20,848 bases of DNA. It comes from Streptomyces sp. NRRL F-5630 (lineage in GTDB: Bacteria; Actinomycetota; Actinomycetes; Streptomycetales; Streptomycetaceae). The stretch covers positions 1 through 20,848 of the forward strand of contig NZ_JOGO01000092.1 in assembly GCF_000719475.1 (NCBI RefSeq). The letters are read 5' to 3'. Below, piece by piece: positions 14,579 through 20,848 of this stretch. Position 1 is the first letter of the stretch. The number at the start of each line of letters is the position of its first letter. The notes under the pieces were generated by a model. The model worked only from the letters and a program-made list of their open reading frames with translations. It searched no databases and was not told the DNA's origin. Made by a program: the position numbers and the translations under genes.

Positions 14579-15808
14579 ATGCCTGTGCAGACCACCCCCG
14601 AAGCCGCCCTTCCCGTCCGGGAGGTCTCGCGGCTCATCGGGGACTGGGTCGCGCGGCTCGGCGAGGTGTGGGTCGAGGGCCAGCTCACGCAGATCTCGCG
14701 GCGGCCGGGGGCACGCGTCGTCTTCCTCACGTTCCGCGACTCCTCGCAGGACGTCTCGATCTCGCTGACGTGCTTCCGGCCCGTCTTCGACGCGGTCGCC
14801 GACGTCGTCACGGAGGGCTCGCGGATCGTCGTACGGGCGAAGCCGGAGTGGTACCAGGGCCGGGGCTCGCTCTCCCTGCGCGCCTCCGAGATCCGCCCGG
14901 TCGGCGTCGGTGAGCTGCTCGTCAAGCTGGAGCGGCTCAAGCGGGAGCTGACCGCCGAGGGCCTCTTCGCGGCGGACCGCAAGCGCCCGCTGCCGTTCCT
15001 GCCGCGCCGCATCGGCCTGGTCACGGGCCGGGCCTCGGCGGCCGAGCGGGACGTCATCAAGAACGCCGAGGCACGCTGGCCCGCCGTGCGCTTCGAGACC
15101 CGCGAGGTGGCCGTCCAGGGCGTCCACGCGGTCTCGCAGGTCGTCGGCGCGGTCAGGGAACTCGACGCGCACCCGGACGTGGACGTGATCATCGTCGCGC
15201 GCGGCGGGGGCAGCGTGGAGGACCTGCTGCCCTTCTCGGACGCCGAGCTGATCCGTACGGTCGCGGCCTGCCGCACCCCCGTGGTCTCGGCCATCGGCCA
15301 CGAGCCGGACACGCCGCTCCTCGACCTCGTCGCCGACCTGCGCGCCTCGACCCCGACCGACGCGGCCAAGCGCGTGGTGCCCGACGTGGGCGAGGAGCTG
15401 GAACGGGTGCGGCAGACCCGCGACCGGGCGCGGCACGCGATCCGCGCGCTCGTCGACCGCGAGGCGCACGGCCTGGAGCAGGCGCTCGCGCACTCGGCGC
15501 TGCGCGACCCGTACCGGCTCGTGGCCGGGCGCGACGAGGAGATCCGCGCCGAGATCGACCGGGCCCGCCGCACCGTCGGCCATCTGCTCGACCGTGCCGA
15601 CTCCGACCTCGTCCACACTCTCGCGCGCGTCGTCGCCCTCTCCCCCGCGGCGACGCTGCGGCGCGGGTACGCGGTGCTCCAGCGCGCGGACGGCGCGGTG
15701 GTCCGGGCGCCGGACGAGGTCGCGGCGGACGAGGAGCTGAGGGCGCGGGTCGCCGAGGGCGAGTTCACGGTGCGGCGCACGGAGCGCCGCGAGAACGACG
15801 AAGGGTGA
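14579..15808 (+). CDS. xseA: Exodeoxyribonuclease VII large subunit
   Basis: The 409-residue catalytic subunit of exonuclease VII, with the small subunit, degrades single-stranded DNA from both ends in repair. The N-terminal OB-fold (about 10-108) contains [20 protein letters not shown] and [10 protein letters not shown]. The catalytic domain includes [18 protein letters not shown] (143-160), [17 protein letters not shown] (203-219) and [19 protein letters not shown] (235-253), with ASTPTDAAK following. The long helical coiled arm that carries small subunits follows (about 270-350), then the C-terminal segment LRRGYAVLQ. It is slightly shorter than the E. coli protein, which is usual in actinobacteria. 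It is translationally coupled to xseB by a 4-bp overlap. The ATG at 14579 is chosen from the promoter position. Confidence 0.97.
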   Translation: MPVQTTPEAALPVREVSRLIGDWVARLGEVWVEGQLTQISRRPGARVVFLTFRDSSQDVSISLTCFRPVFDAVADVVTEGSRIVVRAKPEWYQGRGSLSLRASEIRPVGVGELLVKLERLKRELTAEGLFAADRKRPLPFLPRRIGLVTGRASAAERDVIKNAEARWPAVRFETREVAVQGVHAVSQVVGAVRELDAHPDVDVIIVARGGGSVEDLLPFSDAELIRTVAACRTPVVSAIGHEPDTPLLDLVADLRASTPTDAAKRVVPDVGEELERVRQTRDRARHAIRALVDREAHGLEQALAHSALRDPYRLVAGRDEEIRAEIDRARRTVGHLLDRADSDLVHTLARVVALSPAATLRRGYAVLQRADGAVVRAPDEVAADEELRARVAEGEFTVRRTERRENDEG

Positions 15809-16095
15809 AGGACATGGGAGCGACGAAGGCCGCCGAGAGCCCCGCGCTCGGCTACGAGGAGGCGCGGGCCGAGCTGGTGGACGTCGTGCGCCGGCTCGAA
15901 TCGGGCGGCGCGACGCTGGAGGAGTCGCTCGCGCTGTGGGAGCGCGGCGAGGAACTGGCCGGTATCTGCCGTACGTGGCTGGAGGGCGCCCGCGCCCGGC
16001 TCGACGCGGCACTCGCGGAGCGGGAGGGCGGGGACGCGGCCGAGGAGGGCGGGGCCGAGGACACGGGGGACGCGGCCACGGGCCGGGAGGGCTGA
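15805..16095 (+). CDS. xseB: Exodeoxyribonuclease VII small subunit
   Basis: The product has 96 residues and is helical. The family core is [20 protein letters not shown], then [17 protein letters not shown], the signature of XseB, which pairs as helical hairpins on the coiled arm of XseA. Residues from about 74 form an acidic, Gly/Ala-rich tail ([18 protein letters not shown]) beyond the normal core. The GTG at 15805 overlaps the xseA stop (GTGA), fixing the start by coupling; an ATG at 15814 is a weaker alternative. The stop is at the first base of a tandem repeat array. Confidence 0.95.
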   Translation: MKDMGATKAAESPALGYEEARAELVDVVRRLESGGATLEESLALWERGEELAGICRTWLEGARARLDAALAEREGGDAAEEGGAEDTGDAATGREG

Positions 16096-16190
16096 GGCGC
16101 CGGGGGGACGCGGCGACGGGCGGACCGGGGCGAGGCGCCGCAGGACGCGGTGCCGGGCGGGCCGGGGCGAGGCGCCGGGGGATGTGGCGG
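16094..16190 (+). repeat. 37-38-bp tandem repeat, about 2.6 copies, after xseB
   Basis: Units start with GAGGCGCCG at 16094, 16132 and 16169. The first two (38 and 37 bp) match closely along their length and end GGACCGGGGC and GGGCCGGGGC; the third is recognisable for about 22 bp. The array begins in the xseB stop codon. The 316-bp interval up to the next gene holds this array, then about 130 bp in which I see no gene, then a promoter. Confidence 0.65.
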
Positions 16191-16323
16191 AACCGGCGGC
16201 CGGGGGTCGCTCGCGACAGGCGTTCCGCGGAGGCTGGGGAAGGGCTGGGCGTGCGCCCTGAGCGCTCCGGGATGGCGGGTGAGCGCTCCGCGGTGTTAAG
16301 CGGATCACGTCGGCGGGGTTTTT

Positions 16324-16354
16324 GTTGAACATTCAACGTCAGGCGTCGTAGCGT
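16324..16354 (+). promoter_or_regulatory. Promoter with operator-like inverted repeat over the -35
   Basis: GTTGAA (16324-16329), CA, TTCAAC (16332-16337) is a perfect 6-bp inverted repeat, resembling AT-centred operators of MarR-type repressors. TTGAAC (16325-16330) inside it is a good -35. An 18-bp spacer leads to the -10 TAGCGT (16349-16354). Transcription would start near 16361, about 50 nt before the ATG at 16412. A protein bound at the repeat would block RNA polymerase. No MarR gene is in the window. Confidence 0.6.
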
Positions 16355-16411
16355 GGGCGCCGTTCAAGCCCCTGACCGGGGCGCCTTCCCCATCTTCCGA
16401 GGTACCACCGC

Positions 16412-17005
16412 ATGTCGCTCGTTCTCGACGCAGCCACCCAGGACCTCCTCTTCCGCGAGGCCCGTACGGCGAACACCTTCACGGATGAGCCGGTGACCGA
16501 CGAGCAGATCCAGGCCGTCTACGACCTGATCAAGTTCGGCCCCACCGCGTTCAACCAGTCGCCGCTGCGCGTCACCCTGGTCCGCTCCCCCGAGGCCCGC
16601 GAGCGCCTCGTGCCGCTCATGGCGGAGGGCAACCAGGCGAAGACGGCCACGGCGCCGCTCGTCGCGATCCTGTCGACCGACAACGAGTTCCACGCCGAGC
16701 TGCCCAAGCTCGTGCCGCACGCGCCCGGTATCGCCGAGGCGTACTTCTCGGCGCGCGAGGTCCGCGAGCAGGTGGCCCCGATCAACGCGACCCTCCAGGC
16801 CGGCTACTTCATCATCGGCCTGCGCGCCGCCGGGCTCGCGGCCGGCCCGATGACCGGTTTCGACTTCCCGGGCGTCCAGAAGGAGTTCCTGGACGACGAC
16901 CACACCCCGCTGATGATCATCAACATCGGCAAGCCGGGCCCGGACGCCGCTCCCTTCCCGCGCCTGCCCCGCCTGGCGTACGACGAGGTCTTCACCACCG
17001 TCTGA
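16412..17005 (+). CDS. RutE/HadB-like nitroreductase (putative malonic semialdehyde reductase)
   Basis: The 197-residue cytosolic flavoprotein has the length of the RutE/HadB subfamily. Motifs: LLFREARTANTFTDEPVTDE near the N-terminus, LIKFGPTAFNQSPLRVTLVR (about 47-66) with the FMN-contacting Asn-Gln-Ser, KTATAPLVAILS, and INATLQAGYFIIGLRAAGLA followed by AGPMTGFD, where the Gly-rich segment contacts flavin. RutE-type enzymes reduce 3-oxopropanoate to 3-hydroxypropionate during pyrimidine breakdown, but no other rut gene is here, so detoxification of another aldehyde or quinone is equally possible. The ATG at 16412 follows a weak GAGG. It is a single-gene unit: promoter with operator-like repeat upstream, strong terminator downstream. 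Confidence 0.9.
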   Translation: MSLVLDAATQDLLFREARTANTFTDEPVTDEQIQAVYDLIKFGPTAFNQSPLRVTLVRSPEARERLVPLMAEGNQAKTATAPLVAILSTDNEFHAELPKLVPHAPGIAEAYFSAREVREQVAPINATLQAGYFIIGLRAAGLAAGPMTGFDFPGVQKEFLDDDHTPLMIINIGKPGPDAAPFPRLPRLAYDEVFTTV

Positions 17006-17062
17006 GCGGCCCGCCCGGCGACGGCCCGGCGCGGCGCGCCGCGCGGCGGGCGCGAGAAAGCG

Positions 17063-17092
17063 AGCCCCGGGAACAACGGCGTTCCCGGGGCT
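17063..17092. terminator. Intrinsic terminator after the nitroreductase gene
   Basis: AGCCCCGGGAAC (17063-17074) pairs exactly with GTTCCCGGGGCT (17081-17092) around a 6-nt loop, followed by TTGTG. An AAAG before the left arm and CTTT at the end of the right arm make it usable in both directions. It lies between two convergent genes, ending at 17005 and 17146. Confidence 0.8.
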
Positions 17093-17145
17093 TTGTGCTG
17101 CCTGTCGCGCGGCTCAGGCGCCGCGCGGGCCCGGCGTCACACCGC

Positions 17146-17706
17146 TCAGGCGTCGCGCGGGCCCGGCGTCGCCGAGGCGGCGTCGTGCTCCGGGGTGCGC
17201 AGGGCCTCGGCGAATGCCTTGAGCTGCGCGAGTCCGGCCGAGCCGGTCACGACCGTCGTCGACTTGCCCTCGCGCAGCACGAGCGCGTCGTAGCGGTCGC
17301 CCTTGTACGGCTGCCAGTCGCGGCCGTTGATCCGTGTCGCGGCGCCCGACTCGCGGGCATCCTGCGTGACGTTCCCGATGAACTCGGCCGGGTCCTTCGT
17401 GGACTGCTCGACCGCCACGTACTTCTCCTGCGGATCGAGGTACCCGAGGTGCCAGGCGTCGCCGTCCTGGGCGCGGTACCTGACCGAGGTCGCCTTCCAC
17501 GTCTTCGGCAGGCCCTCCGGGGCCACCACCGGATAGGCCGCCGCCCGCTGCGCGGTCGCCAGCTCGACGCGGTAGTCCACCCGCTTGACCGGGTCCCTGG
17601 AATCGTCGTGCGGGACGAAGATCCAGATGCCGGCCGCGATCGCGACGATCACGCCGAGCGAGAGGATCATGTCCCGAACCGTCTGCTTGCCCTTCTTGCC
17701 TGCCAC
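17146..17706 (-). CDS. DUF4245 domain protein, single-pass membrane anchored
   Basis: The product has 186 residues. A short basic N-terminus (GKKGKQTVRD) is followed by one membrane helix (about 12-31, ILSLGVIVAIAAGIWIFV). The rest is an extracytoplasmic domain: DYRVELATAQRAAAYPVVAP, GLPKTWKATSVRY, WHLGYLDPQEKYVAVEQS, INGRDWQPYKG and TVVTGSAGLAQLKAFAEAL. This matches DUF4245, an actinobacterial family without known function. The GTG at 17706 is chosen over an upstream in-frame start because the 24-residue extension is Arg/Ala-rich read-through, and GACGAT (one base off TACGAT) ends 6 nt before it. It is divergent from glpX; I recall DUF4245 next to glpX in related genomes. Confidence 0.88.
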   Translation of the reverse strand: MAGKKGKQTVRDMILSLGVIVAIAAGIWIFVPHDDSRDPVKRVDYRVELATAQRAAAYPVVAPEGLPKTWKATSVRYRAQDGDAWHLGYLDPQEKYVAVEQSTKDPAEFIGNVTQDARESGAATRINGRDWQPYKGDRYDALVLREGKSTTVVTGSAGLAQLKAFAEALRTPEHDAASATPGPRDA

Positions 17707-17712
17707 GCGCCC

Positions 17713-17788
17713 ATCGTCCCAGACCCGCGCCGCGACCCGTGCGCGGGCCCCGCGCACGCGCCCCGCAGGACCTCGCACGCGCCCCGCA
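17713..17788 (-). promoter_or_regulatory. Palindrome and direct repeats upstream of the DUF4245 gene
   Basis: GACGAT on the minus strand (17713-17718) is a weak -10, 6 nt from the GTG. GTGCGCGGG, C, CCCGCGCAC (17739-17757) is a 19-bp palindrome with 9-bp perfect arms, positioned over where the -35 would lie. CGCACGCGCCCCGCA is repeated exactly at 17753-17767 and 17774-17788, spaced 21 bp (two helical turns). The combination looks like a regulator-binding region, though symmetric GC-rich words are not rare in this genome. Confidence 0.4.
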
Positions 17789-17878
17789 CACCCTCCCCAT
17801 GCGCCCGCACCCGGCCCTCAAGCGCGCCCTCGCGCGCTCATCCGTGGGGCCCACTGCTCATTTTGTCGTACTGGCGGA

Positions 17879-17884
17879 TAAAAT
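17879..17884 (+). promoter_or_regulatory. Possible -10 of glpX
   Basis: TAAAAT stands out inside an unusually AT-rich patch (about 17858-17903), 94 bp before the glpX ATG. No good -35 is found 17-18 bp upstream. The remaining leader up to 17977 ends in an AGGAAGG ribosome-binding site. Confidence 0.3.
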
Positions 17885-17977
17885 CGATGACAACCCTCGA
17901 TTCCGGTCCCGGCCCGTCGCCCCGCCCCTCGGGCGCTCGCGCGGGACCACCGCTCGCATCAGGAAGGTGCAGCCCCG

Positions 17978-19021
17978 ATGAGTTCTGAGCAGCCCGAACA
18001 CCACCTGCCGGCTCCCCTCGACGTGTCCCCGGAGGCCCCGGACCGCAACCTCGCCCTCGAACTCGTCCGGGTCACCGAGGCCGCCGCGATGTCCGCCGGG
18101 CGCTGGGTCGGGCGCGGCGAGAAGAACGGGGCGGACGGTGCCGCCGTGCGGGCGATGCGTTCCCTCGTCTCGACCGTCTCCATGAGCGGTGTCGTGGTGA
18201 TCGGCGAGGGCGAGAAGGACGAGGCGCCGATGCTCTTCAACGGGGAGCGGATCGGCGACGGGACCGGCCCCGAGTGCGATATCGCGGTCGACCCGATCGA
18301 CGGCACGACCCTGTGTGCGAAAGGGATGCCGAACGCGATCGCGGTACTCGCCGCCGCCGACCGGGGCACGATGTTCGACCCGTCCGCCGTCTTCTACATG
18401 GACAAGCTCGTGACCGGCCCCGAGGCCGCCGACTTCGTCGACATCAACGCGCCCGTCGCGGTGAACATCCGCCGGGTCGCCAAGGCGAAGAACTCGACGC
18501 CCGAGGACGTCACCGTCGTCGTGCTCGACCGGCCCCGGCACGAGGGCATCGTCCGCGAGATCCGCGAAACGGGGGCCCGGATCAAGTTCATCTCGGACGG
18601 CGACGTGGCGGGTTCGGTCATGGCGGTGCGCGAGGGCACGGGCGTGGACCTGCTCATGGGCATCGGCGGCACGCCCGAGGGCATCATCAGCGCCTGCGCG
18701 ATCAAGTGCCTCGGCGGCGTGATCCAGGGCAAGCTGTGGCCGAAGGACGAGGCCGAGCGGCAGCGCGCGATCGACGCGGGCCACGACCTCGACCGCGTCC
18801 TGTCCACGGACGACCTCGTCTCCGGCGAGAACGTCTTCTTCGTCGCGACCGGCATCACGGACGGCGAACTGCTGCGCGGCGTCCGCTACCGCGCCGAGAC
18901 GGCGACGACGCAGTCCCTCGTGATGCGCTCGAAGTCGGGCACGATCCGCCAGATCGAGTCGACGCACCGGCTCTCCAAGCTCCGCGCCTACGCGAGCGTG
19001 GACTTCGACCGCGCCAACTGA
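17978..19021 (+). CDS. glpX: Fructose-1,6-bisphosphatase, class II
   Basis: The 347-residue enzyme hydrolyses fructose 1,6-bisphosphate to fructose 6-phosphate in gluconeogenesis; GlpX is the usual FBPase in actinobacteria. Motifs: [20 protein letters not shown] (24-43), [15 protein letters not shown] (72-86) and [15 protein letters not shown] (102-116), which carry metal ligands and the catalytic acidic residues. These are followed by [33 protein letters not shown] and [19 protein letters not shown] near the C-terminus. The ATG at 17978 follows AGGAAGG by about ten bases. The N-terminal about 22 residues are a Pro/Glu-rich extension beyond the core. It is a single gene, ended by the hairpin at 19080. 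Confidence 0.98.
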   Translation: MSSEQPEHHLPAPLDVSPEAPDRNLALELVRVTEAAAMSAGRWVGRGEKNGADGAAVRAMRSLVSTVSMSGVVVIGEGEKDEAPMLFNGERIGDGTGPECDIAVDPIDGTTLCAKGMPNAIAVLAAADRGTMFDPSAVFYMDKLVTGPEAADFVDINAPVAVNIRRVAKAKNSTPEDVTVVVLDRPRHEGIVREIRETGARIKFISDGDVAGSVMAVREGTGVDLLMGIGGTPEGIISACAIKCLGGVIQGKLWPKDEAERQRAIDAGHDLDRVLSTDDLVSGENVFFVATGITDGELLRGVRYRAETATTQSLVMRSKSGTIRQIESTHRLSKLRAYASVDFDRAN

Positions 19022-19079
19022 CAGTGCGGCGGCGGTAGCCGTCCCGGCGGGGGTACGGGGGATTCAGGGCACCCCCATT

Positions 19080-19104
19080 CCCCTGCCGGGCCCGGCGGCA
19101 GGGG
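19080..19104. terminator. Hairpin between glpX and the DUF6510 gene
   Basis: CCCCTGCCG (19080-19088) pairs exactly with CGGCAGGGG (19096-19104), loop GGCCCGG. It lies in the 104-bp gap between convergent stops and can serve both strands. It has no U-tract. Confidence 0.6.
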
Positions 19105-19125
19105 ACCCGACGAGCCGCTCGCGCC

Positions 19126-19392
19126 TCAGCCCGTACGGAAGCGGAAGGCGCCGTCCGGGCCGCCCAGGGAGAGCCAGGTGAAGGCGCCCTCGGTCATGAT
19201 CCGGAGGGCGACCGCCGCGCAGCCGGGGCAGCGGGCGGTGAGGCCCGGCTCGGGCCCGTACACGCGCAAACCCGCGAGCGGGCCCCGTGTCCCGCAGTCC
19301 GGGCAGTGGCGCCAGGCGGTGGTGGGATCGACCGCGAGGATCGGGGCGAGGGGGCCGGCGAGGGCGTTGCCGTCGAGGTGTGCGCTGGTCAT
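19126..19392 (-). CDS. DUF6510 zinc-ribbon-like protein
   Basis: The 88-residue protein begins HLDGNALAGPLAPILAVDPT and carries two cysteine pairs, HCPDCGTRGPL and RCPGCAAVAL, about 25 residues apart around LRVYGPEPG. This is a probable zinc ribbon. The C-terminal part (RIMTEGAFTWLSLGG) is beta-like. It matches DUF6510, whose role is unknown. The ATG at 19392 has GGAG eight bases upstream. It lies 30 bp after the flavoreductase gene on the same strand, so it is probably co-transcribed with the reductase and the molybdoprotein gene. A structural, metal-insertion or electron-transfer accessory role is inference from position only. Confidence 0.85.
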   Translation of the reverse strand: MTSAHLDGNALAGPLAPILAVDPTTAWRHCPDCGTRGPLAGLRVYGPEPGLTARCPGCAAVALRIMTEGAFTWLSLGGPDGAFRFRTG

Positions 19393-19422
19393 GAGGTCAA
19401 CTCCAGGCGTACGGGGACACGT

Positions 19423-20172
19423 TCAGCCGAAACGTTCGGTGCGGACGCGGTCCGCGGGGTGGCCCGCGAGGAGGAGCAGGTCGGCCGCGTACTCGACGAA
19501 GCCGGTCGGGCCGCAGACGAAGACGTCGGGGACGCCGGGCGCGAAGGGGCTGTCGGAGCCGGGGAGGTCGGTGCCCATGATCCGGCCCGGCGGGCGCGGG
19601 TCGCCGGGCGGCGCCGTGCTGGTGTGCAGGAGCCGTACGGACACGGGCGGGGCGACGGCGGCGAGTTCGGCCCCGTACCAGACCTGCGCCGGATCGCGTA
19701 CGGAGTAGACGAGGCGGGCCGGGACGCGCGCCCCGGAGGTGCGGTGGCCGCGCAGCATCGCCATCAGCGGGACGACGCCGGAGCCGCCCGCGAGGAGGAG
19801 GAGCGGGGCCGTGGCCCGGTCGGGGCGCCAGACGAACCAGCCGCCGAGCGGCCCCCGTATCTCCACGTCGGCGCCGACCGGCAGGTCCTCGGCGAGGTAG
19901 GGCGAGACCTCGCCGTCGTCGACGGGCTGGACGCCGACCTCCAGGTGCTCGCCCCTGCCGGGGGCGGCGAGCGAGTAGCTGCGGGCGGCCTGGTAGCCGT
20001 CGTCGGCGGTGAGGCGGATGTCGATGTGCTGCCCGGGCAAGTGGCCCGGCCAGCCGGGGGCGCGGAGCACGAGGGTGCGCGCGGTGCCGGTCTCCGGGGC
20101 GCGGGAGAGCAGGGTCGCGCGGGCCCAGTGCTGGTAGGGGGCGCCGGCGCGGCGTACGGCGGGGGTGGCCAT
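19423..20172 (-). CDS. FAD/NAD(P)H oxidoreductase of the ferredoxin-reductase family
   Basis: The 249-residue protein moves electrons between NAD(P)H and a partner through flavin. The FAD domain (about 12-115) has RSYSLA (64-69) and GPLGGWFVW (107-115). The NAD(P) domain (about 120-249) has LLLLAGGSGVVPLMAML (124-140), YSVRD (156-160), VFVCGPTGFVEYAADLL and the C-terminal ERFG. No 2Fe-2S ferredoxin domain is fused, so it needs a separate electron partner. The ATG at 20172 starts 1 nt after the stop of the molybdoprotein gene, implying translational coupling. The natural inference is that it supplies or accepts electrons for the molybdenum enzyme. Phenol-hydroxylase and benzoate-dioxygenase reductases share this fold, but they are fused or linked to oxygenases not seen here. 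Confidence 0.92.
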   Translation of the reverse strand: MATPAVRRAGAPYQHWARATLLSRAPETGTARTLVLRAPGWPGHLPGQHIDIRLTADDGYQAARSYSLAAPGRGEHLEVGVQPVDDGEVSPYLAEDLPVGADVEIRGPLGGWFVWRPDRATAPLLLLAGGSGVVPLMAMLRGHRTSGARVPARLVYSVRDPAQVWYGAELAAVAPPVSVRLLHTSTAPPGDPRPPGRIMGTDLPGSDSPFAPGVPDVFVCGPTGFVEYAADLLLLAGHPADRVRTERFG

Positions 20173-20173
20173 G

Positions 20174-20782
20174 TCAGTCGCTCCAGGTGCGCTCTTCGCG
20201 CCAGGGGTCGCCGTGGTTGTGGTAGCCCGCGTTCTCCCAGAACCCGGGCTCGTCCTCGACCGTGAGGCGGATGCCCTGGAGCCACTTCGCGGACTTCCAG
20301 AAGTACAGGCGCGGGACGAGCAGCCGCAGCGGGCCACCGTGCTCGGGCGAGACGGGGAAGCCGTCGTACTCGTGGACGATCCAGGCGCGCCCACCGGTGA
20401 CCTCGGCGAGCGGGATGTTCGTCGTGTAGCCGCCGTGCGACTCGGCGACGATGTACCGGGCGCTCGGGCCAGCGCCGCCCGCGGCTTCGAGCAGCGTGTC
20501 GAGGGCGACGCCCTTCCACCGGGTGTCGAACTTCGACCACCGGGTCACGCAGTGGAGGTCGGTGGTGACCTCCTCCTGCGGCAGCGCGAGCAGACCGTCC
20601 CAGTCCCAGGTGTGCCGCTCGCCCGCCTCGGAGGTGAGCGTGAATGTGTACGTCTCGGTGCGCAGGCGCGGGGTGGGCCCGGCGGAGAGGACGGGGAACA
20701 TCTCCGTGGGGTACTGGCCCGGGGGCAGCCGGTCGGTGAGCCGCCGGGGCTTTCCGTGGAAGCCGGGGGTGAGTGCGTTCAC
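20174..20782 (-). CDS. Sulfite-oxidase-like molybdopterin oxidoreductase
   Basis: The 202-residue protein is a single sulfite-oxidase-fold molybdopterin domain. Cys78 in TTDLHCVTRWSKFDTRWKGV is the expected molybdenum ligand. Further family motifs are ESHGGYTTNIPLAEV (114-128) and PEHGGPLRLLVPRLYFWKSA with KWLQGI (146-171), followed by the C-terminal NAGYHNHGDPWREERTW. There is no Tat or Sec signal, so it should act in the cytosol, unlike periplasmic MsrP/YedY. The GTG at 20782 gives a normal-length N-terminus; GGAAGG abuts the GTG too closely for a standard ribosome site, and no TANNNT element is well placed. It is the first gene of a three-gene operon with a flavoreductase and DUF6510. The substrate is unknown. 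Bases 20783-20848 hold only its upstream region. Confidence 0.93.
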   Translation of the reverse strand: MNALTPGFHGKPRRLTDRLPPGQYPTEMFPVLSAGPTPRLRTETYTFTLTSEAGERHTWDWDGLLALPQEEVTTDLHCVTRWSKFDTRWKGVALDTLLEAAGGAGPSARYIVAESHGGYTTNIPLAEVTGGRAWIVHEYDGFPVSPEHGGPLRLLVPRLYFWKSAKWLQGIRLTVEDEPGFWENAGYHNHGDPWREERTWSD

Positions 20783-20848
20783 CCTTCCAGGCTCTTACGG
20801 GTGGCGGAGGGCGCAACTCGGGGGACGGGGGTGCGGGGACGGGTGCCG

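Noticed and set aside
11858..16336. 1492-residue minus-strand frame
   Set aside because: Stop-free antisense frames are common at this GC content. Beyond ispH (start 12916) it runs antisense to the permease, xseA and xseB and has no recognisable domain.

Overview
The window reads as chromosomal DNA from a Streptomyces or a close relative. It is very GC-rich, third codon positions are almost all G or C, starts are often GTG, and most gene families are typical of Streptomyces (DUF5997, DUF6542, DUF4245, DUF6510, GlpX-type FBPase, polyphosphate glucokinase). No rRNA, tRNA, CRISPR array, transposase, integrase or phage gene was seen.

Layout. 1-549 is the 3' part of a small DUF308-like membrane protein gene. 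714-1407 is a decayed DUF916-type surface protein gene, truncated at its 5' end and frameshifted. 1537-2811 is a divergent pair: a LysR-type effector-binding protein with no helix-turn-helix but a lysine-rich tail, and DUF5997. 2812-2993 is a scrap of an ABC ATPase gene. 3193-8319 is a stress block: three two-domain universal stress proteins, a zinc alcohol dehydrogenase and an Acg-like nitroreductase, four of them in one minus-strand run. 8373-8772 is a RelE/ParE-type toxin whose antitoxin gene has lost its 5' part. Debris on both sides suggests that 2812-8772 was put together by insertion and deletion.

From 8996 to about 19100 comes what looks like conserved core chromosome: ychF, DUF6542, ppgK, ispH, an amino-acid permease, xseA-xseB, a RutE/HadB-like nitroreductase, DUF4245 and glpX. 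These cover translation-associated ATPase function, glucose phosphorylation from polyphosphate, the last MEP-pathway step, exonuclease VII and gluconeogenesis. From 19126 to 20782 is a minus-strand three-gene operon: a cytoplasmic sulfite-oxidase-like molybdoprotein, a flavin/NAD(P)H reductase without an iron-sulfur domain, and a zinc-ribbon DUF6510 protein. These plausibly form one little-described redox unit.

Regulation visible in sequence. At least six start codons sit 6-7 nt after a TANNNT -10 element with no Shine-Dalgarno sequence, so they are predicted leaderless. The stress genes instead have strong AGGAGG-type sites. An inverted repeat overlaps the -35 of the 16412 nitroreductase gene, a 19-bp palindrome lies before the DUF4245 gene, and several hairpins separate convergent or consecutive genes.

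The most interesting candidates are the helix-turn-helix-less LysR protein with its histone-like tail, the molybdoprotein/flavoreductase/zinc-ribbon operon, the mosaic stress block, and the toxin left with only a start-less antitoxin tail. No wholly new defence or mobile system was recognised.
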